DNA of 14,399 bases, from contig CALBRU010000310.1 in the NCBI GenBank assembly GCA_937927695.1, forward strand, positions 1 to 14,399. Reading direction: 5' to 3'. The notes under the pieces are model-generated. The model saw only the letters and a list, made by a program, of their open reading frames with translations. It was not told the DNA's origin and ran no database searches. Positions 1-7,182 of this stretch are shown in pieces. Numbering within the stretch: position 1 is the first letter of the stretch; each line of letters opens with the position of its first letter. The position numbers and the translations under genes are program-made. This DNA comes from an uncultured Thiomonas sp. Its GTDB lineage: Bacteria; Pseudomonadota; Gammaproteobacteria; Burkholderiales; Burkholderiaceae_C.

Positions 1-396
1 GGCGCCATCATCGTCACCACGCCCCGGGGCATCGCCCTGCTCGAGGCGGGCAAGGGCTTGAAGATGTTCGAGAAGGTGGGCGTGCCCATTCTGGGCATCG
101 TGGAGAACATGGCGATGCATGTGTGCTCCAACTGCGGCCATGTCGAGCACATCTTCGGCGCGGGCGGCGGCGAGAAAATGAGCCTTGATTTCAAGGTGGA
201 CTATCTCGGCGGCCTGCCGCTGGATATCCGCATCCGCGAGCAGGCCGACAGCGGCCGTCCCACGGTGGTGGCCGACCCGGAGGGCGCCATCGCCCAGAGC
301 TACAAATCCATCGCCCGCGCCGTGGCCGTCAAAGTCGCGCAGCAAGGCCGCGACTACACCGCCAAGTTCCCGACCATCAGCGTACAGAACAGCTGA
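1..396 (+). CDS. apbC: Iron-sulfur cluster carrier ATPase ApbC/Mrp, C-terminal part (5' end outside window)
   Basis: The frame is open from base 1 and ends at TGA 394-396, so only about 131 C-terminal residues are present. The translation reads GAIIVTTPRGIALLEAGKG, then VPILGIVENMA, a CSNC pair (Cys codons 124-126 and 133-135) and HIFGAGGGEKM. This is the conserved C-terminal half of Mrp/ApbC/NBP35 P-loop ATPases. Family knowledge: a dimer binds a labile 4Fe-4S cluster through the CxxC cysteines and passes it to apoproteins in the cytoplasm. The Walker A motif lies upstream of the window and cannot be checked. The next gene starts 9 bp after the stop, so the two are probably co-transcribed. 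The family call is near certain; mrp is an equally valid symbol. Confidence 0.93.
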   Translation, partial: GAIIVTTPRGIALLEAGKGLKMFEKVGVPILGIVENMAMHVCSNCGHVEHIFGAGGGEKMSLDFKVDYLGGLPLDIRIREQADSGRPTVVADPEGAIAQSYKSIARAVAVKVAQQGRDYTAKFPTISVQNS

Positions 397-405
397 GTCT
401 CTGCC

Positions 406-3400
406 ATGCCTGCCCCGACCGATCGCTGGCAATTCTGGATCGACCGCGGAGGCACGTTCACCGACATCGTCGCGCGTCGGCCCGATGGGACTTTGGTGGC
501 GCACAAGCTGCTTTCGGAAAACCCGGAGCAATACCGCGATGCGGCGGTGGCGGGCATCCGCCAACTCCTGGAGTTGCCGCAGGGGGCTTTGATCACGCCG
601 GAGCAGGTGGAGAGTGTGCGCATGGGCACGACGGTGGCGACCAATGCGCTGCTGGAGCGCAAGGGCGAGCCGGTGGTGCTGGTCACCACACGCGGATTTC
701 GCGATGCGCTGCGCATTGCGTACCAAAACCGACCCAGACTATTTGACCGCCGCATCGTGTTGCCCGAGCTGCTTTACAGCCAGGTGATCGAGGCGCAAGG
801 GCGCGTGGGCGCGGACGGCGCGGTGCTGCAGCCGCTCGATGCCGAGGCCTTGCGGCGCGATCTGCAGGACGCCTTCGATGCCGGGCTGCGCGCGGCGGCC
901 ATTGTGTTCATGCATGGCTGGCGCGAGACTGCGCATGAGCATGCTGCGGCGCGCATCGCCCGCGAAGTCGGCTTCACCCAAGTGAGCACCTCTCACCAAA
1001 CCAGCCCATTGATGAAGTTTGTCTCTCGCGGCGACACCACGGTGGTTGACGCCTATCTCTCGCCCATTCTGCGACGCTATGTCGATCAGGTGGCCGCCGA
1101 AATGCCGGGGGTGAAACTGCTGTTCATGCAGTCCAGCGGCGGGCTCACCGAGGCGCACGCCTTTCATGGGAAGGACGCGATTCTGTCTGGCCCGGCAGGC
1201 GGCATCGTCGGCATGGCGCGCACCGCGGAGCAGGCGGGCCATGCCAAGGTCATCGGCTTCGACATGGGGGGCACCTCGACCGATGTGTCGCATTACGCGG
1301 GCGAGTTCGAGCGGGTGTTCGATACCCAGGTGGCCGGGGTGCGGGTGCGCGCGCCCATGCTGCACATCCATACCGTGGCGGCGGGGGGCAGTTCCGTTTT
1401 GCATTTCGATGGCGCACGGCTGCGCGTGGGGCCCGATTCGGCCGGGGCCAACCCGGGCCCGGCCAGCTACCGGCGCGGTGGGCCGCTGACCATCACCGAT
1501 GCGAATGTGATGTTGGGCCGCATTCGCCCCGAGCATTTTCCGTCCGTGTTCGGGCCGCAGGGCGACGCCTCGCTGGATGCCGACGTGGTGCGCAAGCGCT
1601 TTACCGAGCTGGCCGCGCGCATCGCCCGCGACACCGGCCAGCCACAAACCCCGGAGGATGTGGCCGAGGGCTATCTCGCCATTGCAGTGCAGGCCATGGC
1701 CGGAGCGATCAAACGCATTTCGCTGGCGCGCGGCTATGACGTGGCGCCCTACATCCTGCAATGTTTTGGCGGCGCCGGGGCGCAGCACGCCTGCAGCGTG
1801 GCCGACGCGCTGGGCATGGAGCGGGTGTTCATCCATCGCTACGCCGGGGTGCTGTCCGCCTACGGCATGGGACTGGCCGAGCAGACCGCGATTCAGCAAC
1901 GCAGCGTCGAAGCGCCGCTGCACGACGATCTGCTGCCGCACCTGCACGACTTGCGCGAGGCGCTGGCGACGCAGGCCAAGCAAGAACTTCAGGCGCAGGG
2001 CGTGGACGCAGGCAGCATCCGCCTGCGGGTCAGCGTGCTGTTGCGCTACGCGGGCAGCGATAGCGCGCTGCCGGTGGCGCTGGCCGATGTGGCGGCGATG
2101 CGGGCCGAATTCGAGCGCATCTATCTACAGCGCTATGCCCACCACATGCCCGAACGCGGCCTGGTGGTCGAGGCGTTATCGGTGGAGGCCGCTGGCGGCG
2201 GCGCGCCGCTGCAGAATGAGGCGCAGCAGACGGAAGTGGCGGGCGCCATGCCGCCGCACGCCCTGCTGCCCGTGTTCATTGGCGGGCGCTGGCAAGAGGC
2301 CGTTGTAGTGTTGCGGGCCGACGGACTGCCGGGGCAGCATGTGGACGGCCCCGCCCTGCTTGCCGACACCCACACCACGCTGCTGGTCGAGCCCGGCTGG
2401 CGTGCCCGCATCAACGCGGCAGGCCATGTGGAACTGCAGCGGCAGGCCGCCCAGGCCCGCGCACGCGACGATGACACTGCGGTCAACCCGGTGCGGCTGG
2501 AGCTGTTCAACAATCAGTTCATGCACATCGCCGAGCAGATGGGCGTGCAACTGCAGAACACCGCCGTATCGGTCAACATCAAGGAGCGGCTGGATTTCTC
2601 TTGCGCGCTGTTCGACGCACAGGGCCAACTCATCGCCAACGCGCCGCATGTGCCGGTGCATCTCGGGTCGATGGGCGAGAGCATCCAGACGGTCATCCGC
2701 GAAAACCGCGCCACCATGCGGCCCAGCGATGTGTTCATGCTCAACGATCCCTATCACGGCGGCACGCATCTGCCCGATGTCACCGTGGTTACGCCGGTGT
2801 TCGACGCCGCCGGGCGCGAGGTGCTGTTCTTTGTGGGTTCGCGCGGCCACCATGCCGACATCGGCGGCATCACCCCTGGCTCCATGCCCCCGTTCTCGCG
2901 CAGCATTCTCGAAGAGGGTGTGGTGATCGACAACTTCAAGCTGGTGGACGCAGGCCGCCTGCGCGAAGCCGAGGTGCTGGAACTGCTGTCTGGCGGACGC
3001 TGGCCGGCGCGCAATCCGCAGCAGAATCTTTCCGACCTCAAGGCCCAGATCGCGGCCAACCAGACCGGCGCGCACGAACTGCGCAAACTCGTGGCCGACT
3101 ATGGGCTGAACGTGGTGCGCGCCTATATGCAGCATGTGCAGGACAACGCCGAGGCCGCGGTGCGCCGGGTGATCGGCGCGCTGCACGACGGCGCGTTCAG
3201 CCTGGAGCTCGACAGCGGCGCGCGCATCAGCGTGAGCATCCGCGTCAACCGCGAGCGGCGTGAAGCCGAGATCGACTTCGCCGGCACCTCGCCGCAACAG
3301 CCCGACAACTTCAACGCGCCCAAGGCCGTCACAGTGGCCGCAGTGCTGTACGTGTTTCGCTGCCTGGTGGACGACGATATTCCGCTCAACGCCGGTTGCC

Positions 3401-4035
3401 TCAAGCCCCTGCATCTGATCGTGCCCGAGGGCTCGATGCTGGCGCCGCGTCCGCCCGCCGCTGTGGTGGCGGGCAATGTGGAGGTCAGCATGTGCGTGAC
3501 CAACGCGCTGTTCGGCGCACTGGGCGTGCAGGCCGCGAGCCAGTGCACCATGAACAACTTCACCTTCGGTAACGCGCAGCATCAGTATTACGAGACCCTC
3601 GCGGGCGGCTCCGGCGCGGGAGGTGTGTTCGATGCTCAGGGCCAGCAGACCGGCGGTTTCGACGGGGCCACCGTGGTGCAGACCCACATGACCAACTCCC
3701 GCCTGACCGACCCCGAAGTGCTGGAATGGCGCTACCCGGTGCGGCTGGAGAGCTTTTCCATCCGCGCCGGTTCGGGCGGCGCCGGGCGCTGGCGCGGCGG
3801 CGATGGCGGGGTACGGCGCATCCGCTTTCTGGAACCGATGACCGCGGGCATTCTCTCCAACGGCCGCCGCGTGCCAGCCTTCGGCATGGCGGGCGGCGCA
3901 CCCGGCGCCGTGGGCGTCAACCAGATCGAGCGCGCCGACGGTCGCATCGAATCGCTGCCCGCTTGCGCCAGTGCAGAAATGCAGCCGGGAGATGTGTTCG
4001 TCATTCAAACGCCTGGCGGCGGCGGTTATGGTTGA
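406..4035 (+). CDS. 5-oxoprolinase / hydantoinase A+B fusion protein (ATP-dependent)
   Basis: This 1209-aa protein has the full length of the OPLAH type, in which HyuA-like and HyuB-like halves are fused. The HyuA half has WIDRGGTFTDIVARRPDG near residues 11-28, SSGG near 243, SGPAGG near 261 and the nucleotide-site motif GFDMGGTSTD at 284-293. The HyuB half starts near residue 694 (NPVRLELFNNQFMHIAEQMG), continues with NDPYHGGTHLPD near 780 and GHHADIGGITPG near 815, and ends in the usual glycine-rich PGGGGYG. Known members cleave 5-oxo-L-proline to glutamate with ATP, in the cytoplasm; relatives hydrolyse hydantoins or carboxylate ketones. The start at 406 is required to include the N-terminal motif, but no good ribosome site precedes it, which suggests coupling to apbC 9 bp upstream. 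Substrate is assigned from architecture only. I leave the symbol empty because usage varies. Confidence 0.9.
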   Translation: MPAPTDRWQFWIDRGGTFTDIVARRPDGTLVAHKLLSENPEQYRDAAVAGIRQLLELPQGALITPEQVESVRMGTTVATNALLERKGEPVVLVTTRGFRDALRIAYQNRPRLFDRRIVLPELLYSQVIEAQGRVGADGAVLQPLDAEALRRDLQDAFDAGLRAAAIVFMHGWRETAHEHAAARIAREVGFTQVSTSHQTSPLMKFVSRGDTTVVDAYLSPILRRYVDQVAAEMPGVKLLFMQSSGGLTEAHAFHGKDAILSGPAGGIVGMARTAEQAGHAKVIGFDMGGTSTDVSHYAGEFERVFDTQVAGVRVRAPMLHIHTVAAGGSSVLHFDGARLRVGPDSAGANPGPASYRRGGPLTITDANVMLGRIRPEHFPSVFGPQGDASLDADVVRKRFTELAARIARDTGQPQTPEDVAEGYLAIAVQAMAGAIKRISLARGYDVAPYILQCFGGAGAQHACSVADALGMERVFIHRYAGVLSAYGMGLAEQTAIQQRSVEAPLHDDLLPHLHDLREALATQAKQELQAQGVDAGSIRLRVSVLLRYAGSDSALPVALADVAAMRAEFERIYLQRYAHHMPERGLVVEALSVEAAGGGAPLQNEAQQTEVAGAMPPHALLPVFIGGRWQEAVVVLRADGLPGQHVDGPALLADTHTTLLVEPGWRARINAAGHVELQRQAAQARARDDDTAVNPVRLELFNNQFMHIAEQMGVQLQNTAVSVNIKERLDFSCALFDAQGQLIANAPHVPVHLGSMGESIQTVIRENRATMRPSDVFMLNDPYHGGTHLPDVTVVTPVFDAAGREVLFFVGSRGHHADIGGITPGSMPPFSRSILEEGVVIDNFKLVDAGRLREAEVLELLSGGRWPARNPQQNLSDLKAQIAANQTGAHELRKLVADYGLNVVRAYMQHVQDNAEAAVRRVIGALHDGAFSLELDSGARISVSIRVNRERREAEIDFAGTSPQQPDNFNAPKAVTVAAVLYVFRCLVDDDIPLNAGCLKPLHLIVPEGSMLAPRPPAAVVAGNVEVSMCVTNALFGALGVQAASQCTMNNFTFGNAQHQYYETLAGGSGAGGVFDAQGQQTGGFDGATVVQTHMTNSRLTDPEVLEWRYPVRLESFSIRAGSGGAGRWRGGDGGVRRIRFLEPMTAGILSNGRRVPAFGMAGGAPGAVGVNQIERADGRIESLPACASAEMQPGDVFVIQTPGGGGYG

Positions 4036-4072
4036 GGGCAGAATTTTCACCGTTTGAAGCCGGGCGCCGCCC

Positions 4073-4078
4073 AGAGGA
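4073..4078 (+). promoter_or_regulatory. Ribosome binding site of the PfkB-family kinase gene
   Basis: AGAGGA lies 6 bases before ATG 4085. It supports that start and is a better Shine-Dalgarno than those of the two upstream genes. The 49-bp gap (4036-4084) shows no terminator hairpin, so read-through from the oxoprolinase gene is likely. Confidence 0.6.
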
Positions 4079-4084
4079 AACTGC

Positions 4085-5038
4085 ATGACCCCCGTTCAAG
4101 CCGACATGCCGCCCATCGTCACCCTCACGCTCAACCCCTGCGTGGACGTGAGCTATGACATCCCGCAACTGATCGAAGACCAGAAAGTCCACGCCATCGC
4201 CACGCGGCTCGATCCGGGCGGCAACGGCATCAATGTGGCGCGCGCGCTCAAGCGGCTGCGCATTCCGGCGTGGGCCTGCGCCACTGTGGCAGGTGAAATC
4301 GGCATGCTGTTCGAGCGCCTGATCGGCGGGCAGATCGATCATCCCCATCTGGTGCGCATCCACGGTGAAACCCGCATCAACACCACTTTGCAGCAGCGCC
4401 AGCCGCGTGCCCAGTTCGAGGTCAGCGCCACCGGGCCGGTGATTGACGCCGCGACGCTGGACCGCATCAGCGTCGAAGTGCTCGAACTCACCCGCAATGG
4501 CTACGCGGTGCTCACCGGCTCGCGTTCTCCTGGCGTTCCGTCCGGCTACTACGCTGAGTTGTGTGCCGCCCTGCGTGCCCAAGGCGCAAAACCCGTGGTG
4601 GACGCGCAGGGCGAGGCGCTGGCGCAGGCGGTGGCCGCCCGGCCCTTTCTCATCAAGCCCAACCGTTTCGAACTCGAACAGCTCGTCGGCCGACCGCTGC
4701 CCACGCGGGATGAGGTCATCCGCGAGGCCCGCGTGCTGCACGCGCAAGGCGTGGAGTGGGTCTGCGTCTCTCTGGGCGGCGAAGGCGCGGTGCTGGTGGG
4801 CGACGAGACCTATATTGGCCACGCGCCCGAGGTGGCGGTGGTGTCCACCGTCGGCGCGGGCGATTCGATGGTCGGCGGTTTGGTCGCCGCGCTTTCACGC
4901 CATGCAAAACCCGCCGATGCCCTACGTCTCGCCCTGGCCTGCGGCAGCGGCACTTCACAACAACCCGGCACCGAGCTGTTCGATCCGGCCGCTTTGCCCG
5001 GCTTGCAGGCGCAGGTCAAAGTTCAGCTTATCGCTTGA
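4085..5038 (+). CDS. PfkB-family sugar-phosphate kinase (6-phosphofructokinase II / 1-phosphofructokinase type)
   Basis: This 317-aa ribokinase-fold kinase belongs to the hexose-phosphate subgroup (PfkB, FruK, LacC). It has the N-terminal TLNPCVDVSYDI, substrate-loop GGNGINVARAL (Gly45 onward) and the anion-hole/catalytic signature GAGDSMVGG at 257-265, with Asp260 as the expected catalytic base. GAGDSMVG followed by an A/S-rich helix and a late QPGTELF segment resembles E. coli Pfk-2 (PfkB) more than FruK. The usual SGSLPPG appears as TGSRSPG. Family role: ATP-dependent phosphorylation of fructose 6-phosphate, fructose 1-phosphate or tagatose 6-phosphate. No PTS or fructose-uptake gene is nearby, which weakens FruK. 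It is probably the last gene of the apbC-oxoprolinase transcript. Its 3' end overlaps convergent purD by 11 bp. Substrate unproven. Confidence 0.85.
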   Translation: MTPVQADMPPIVTLTLNPCVDVSYDIPQLIEDQKVHAIATRLDPGGNGINVARALKRLRIPAWACATVAGEIGMLFERLIGGQIDHPHLVRIHGETRINTTLQQRQPRAQFEVSATGPVIDAATLDRISVEVLELTRNGYAVLTGSRSPGVPSGYYAELCAALRAQGAKPVVDAQGEALAQAVAARPFLIKPNRFELEQLVGRPLPTRDEVIREARVLHAQGVEWVCVSLGGEGAVLVGDETYIGHAPEVAVVSTVGAGDSMVGGLVAALSRHAKPADALRLALACGSGTSQQPGTELFDPAALPGLQAQVKVQLIA

Positions 5039-6311
5039 TGGCCCGCCAGCCGATGTCGCGGCGGCATTGCATGCCGTCGAAGTGAATCGTGTTGATGGCC
5101 TCGTAAGCCCGCTGCTGCGCGATGCGCGGCGAATCGCCCCGCGCGGTGACGGCCAGCACCCGCCCCCCCGAGGTGCGCAGCACGCCCTGCGCGTCGAGCG
5201 TGGTACCGGCATGGAAAGTGATGCAGTCGGCGGTCTCGGGCGGAATGCCGGTGATGGCGTCGCCCTTGCGCGGGTTTTCAGGGTAGCCGTGCGCAGCAAG
5301 CACTACGGCCAGGGCAATGCGGCGGTCCCACTCCAGTTCCACCTGATCGAGCTGCCCGGCGATGGCTTTTTCGAACACCACCGAAAGATCGCTCTTGAGG
5401 CGGGCCATGATGGGCTGGGTTTCCGGGTCGCCCATGCGGCAGTTGAATTCCAGCGTCTTGGCGTGGCCCTGGGCGTCGATCATCAGCCCGGCGTAGAGAA
5501 AGCCGGTGAAGGGAATGCCGTCTGCCGCCATGCCCTTGACGGTGGGCAGGATGATTTCGCGCATCACCCGAGCGTGAATCTCGGGCGTGACCACCGGCGC
5601 TGGCGAGTAGGCGCCCATGCCGCCGGTGTTGGGGCCGGTGTCGCCGTCGAGCAGGCGCTTGTGGTCCTGGCTGGAGGCCAGCGCGAGCACATGCAGGCCA
5701 TCGACCATGACGATGAAGCTGGCTTCCTCGCCTTGCAGGAACTCTTCGATGACCACGCGCGCGCGGCCCGCGTTGTGCTGCACGCCATAGCGGTTGGCCT
5801 GCAGCATGTCGTCAATGGCGGCGTGGGCTTCGTCGGTCGTCTGCGCCACGACCACGCCCTTGCCTGCGGCCAGGCCATCCGCCTTGACGACGATGGGCGC
5901 GCCGTGCTCGTCCACATAGGCATGGGCTGACGCAGCGTCTTCAAAAGTGGCGTAGGCGGCGGTCGGAATGTGGTGCCTCGCCATGAAGTCCTTGGAGAAG
6001 GCTTTGGAGCTTTCGAGCTGGGCGGCGGCGCGCGTCGGACCGAAAATTTTCAGGCCGCGGGCGCGAAAGCCATCGACGATGCCTGCGGCCAGCGGCGCTT
6101 CGGGCCCGACCACGGTGTAGGCGATTTTTTCGCGCTCGCAGAACTCGGCCAGCTCTTCGGCGTTGGCCACCTGCAGGTTCTCAAGCCGGGAGTCGAGTGC
6201 GGTGCCGCCGTTGCCGGGAGCGACATAGACCTTCTGTACCCGCGGCGCCTGCGCCAGCTTCCAGGCAATGGCGTGTTCACGTCCGCCGGAGCCGATGACG
6301 AGGAGTTTCAT
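5028..6311 (-). CDS. purD: Phosphoribosylamine--glycine ligase (GAR synthetase)
   Basis: This 427-aa protein matches the normal length of monofunctional PurD. The N-terminal domain has VIGSGGREHA (residues 5-14), PGNGG (32-36) and GPEAPL (69-74). The ATP-grasp part shows VVKADGLAAGKG (141-152), GDTGPNTGGMGAYSP (223-237) and the metal-binding FNCRMGDPETQ (289-299). It catalyses the second step of de novo purine synthesis, joining glycine to 5-phosphoribosylamine with ATP, in the cytoplasm. The start ATG (complement of 6309-6311) follows the yebC stop by 15 bp with no clear Shine-Dalgarno, so expression probably depends on yebC read-through and coupling. The stop is TAA at 5028-5030, inside the last codons of the convergent kinase gene. 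No other purine gene is in the window. Confidence 0.97.
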   Translation of the reverse strand: MKLLVIGSGGREHAIAWKLAQAPRVQKVYVAPGNGGTALDSRLENLQVANAEELAEFCEREKIAYTVVGPEAPLAAGIVDGFRARGLKIFGPTRAAAQLESSKAFSKDFMARHHIPTAAYATFEDAASAHAYVDEHGAPIVVKADGLAAGKGVVVAQTTDEAHAAIDDMLQANRYGVQHNAGRARVVIEEFLQGEEASFIVMVDGLHVLALASSQDHKRLLDGDTGPNTGGMGAYSPAPVVTPEIHARVMREIILPTVKGMAADGIPFTGFLYAGLMIDAQGHAKTLEFNCRMGDPETQPIMARLKSDLSVVFEKAIAGQLDQVELEWDRRIALAVVLAAHGYPENPRKGDAITGIPPETADCITFHAGTTLDAQGVLRTSGGRVLAVTARGDSPRIAQQRAYEAINTIHFDGMQCRRDIGWRAIKR

Positions 6312-6326
6312 GGTGATTGCGGTGGT

Positions 6327-7049
6327 TTAGGCGAAGGCGGCGTTGTGATAGACCTCTTGCACATCGTCGAGGTCTTCCAGTGCGTCGATGAGTTTTTGCA
6401 TCTTTTCGGCATCGTCGCCCGCCAGCTCGACCGTGTTGTCGGCGCGCATGGTGATGACGGCCAGCTCGGGCTGCAAAGACGCGGCTTCGAGCGCGGCGCG
6501 TACCGCCTCGAACTGGGCCGGCGGAGTGAGCACTTCGATAGCGCCGTCGTCATCCGTGATCACGTCGTCCGCTCCGGCCTCCAGCGCCACTTCCATCACC
6601 TTGTCTTCCGAGGTGCCGGGCGCGAAAACCAACTGGCCGCAATGCCTGAACTGGAAGGCCACCGAGCCCTCGGTGCCCAGATTGCCGCCGTTCTTGGACA
6701 GGGCATGGCGCACTTCGGCCACGGTGCGCACGCGGTTGTCGGTAAGGCAGTCGATGATGATCGCCGCACCGCCCACGCCATAGCCTTCGTAGCGAATTTC
6801 TTCGTAATGCACGCCTTCGAGCGCGCCGGTGGCCTTGTCGATGTTTTTCTTCACCGTATCGGCGGGCATATTCGCCGCCTTGGCCTTGTCGACCGCCAGG
6901 CGCAGGCGGGGATTGGCGTCGGGGTCGCCGCCGCCCAGACGGGCTGCGGCCGAGATTTCACGGATGATCTTGGTCCAGACCTTGCCGCGTTTTTCGTCCT
7001 GACGGCCTTTGCGGTGCTGGATATTGGCCCATTTGGAATGTCCGGCCAT
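6327..7049 (-). CDS. yebC: YebC/PmpR family (TACO1-like) regulatory or translation factor
   Basis: This 240-aa protein has the usual length. It begins MAGHSKWANIQHRKGRQDEK, the family hallmark, followed by KIIREISAAARLGGGDP and NPRLRLAVDKAKAANMP. The middle has GYGVGGAAIIIDCLTDNRVRT, and the C-terminal part has QPELAVITMRADNTVEL. Members were long annotated as transcriptional regulators (PmpR of Pseudomonas). More recent work on YebC and mitochondrial TACO1 points to ribosome association and easing translation of proline-rich stretches. The start is fixed by the conserved N-terminus. AGGAG lies 12 bases upstream on the minus strand, a rather long spacing. It is first in a two-gene unit with purD and is divergent from the HerA-like gene. 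Confidence 0.95.
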   Translation of the reverse strand: MAGHSKWANIQHRKGRQDEKRGKVWTKIIREISAAARLGGGDPDANPRLRLAVDKAKAANMPADTVKKNIDKATGALEGVHYEEIRYEGYGVGGAAIIIDCLTDNRVRTVAEVRHALSKNGGNLGTEGSVAFQFRHCGQLVFAPGTSEDKVMEVALEAGADDVITDDDGAIEVLTPPAQFEAVRAALEAASLQPELAVITMRADNTVELAGDDAEKMQKLIDALEDLDDVQEVYHNAAFA

Positions 7050-7182
7050 GGTGGTGCGATGCTCCTGAGGATGCCCTGCGGCAGGGTGACTGCGTGCAGC
7101 GAGGGCGTTGATAGACTGTGAATTCTACTTTCGCACCGTCCGCCCGATCCCCGCCCGACCCCCTCACACCCAGGCTACCGCC
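7050..7182. promoter_or_regulatory. Divergent intergenic region between yebC and the HerA-like gene
   Basis: These 133 bp must hold promoters for both directions. A perfect inverted repeat CCCTGC-G-GCAGGG (7074-7086) would fall in the yebC leader just upstream of its ribosome site. On the minus strand TAGAAT (complement of 7122-7127) could be a -10 element, but no good -35 lies 17 bp from it. On the plus strand TTGATA (7108-7113) resembles a -35 element without a matching -10. No promoter is convincingly identified. Confidence 0.35.

Noticed and set aside
2176..4086. A 636-codon open frame on the minus strand opposite the oxoprolinase gene, plus others such as 739-1983 minus and 9371-11020 minus
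   Set aside because: They lie opposite or out of frame with well-conserved genes. Their His/Arg/Gly/Ala-rich translations match no family, as expected from strong G/C bias at third codon positions.
7108..7182. N-terminal extension of the HerA-like protein from TTG 7108
   Set aside because: The 25 extra residues lack similarity to the family, the codon is a poor start, and ATG 7183 gives the expected N-terminus.
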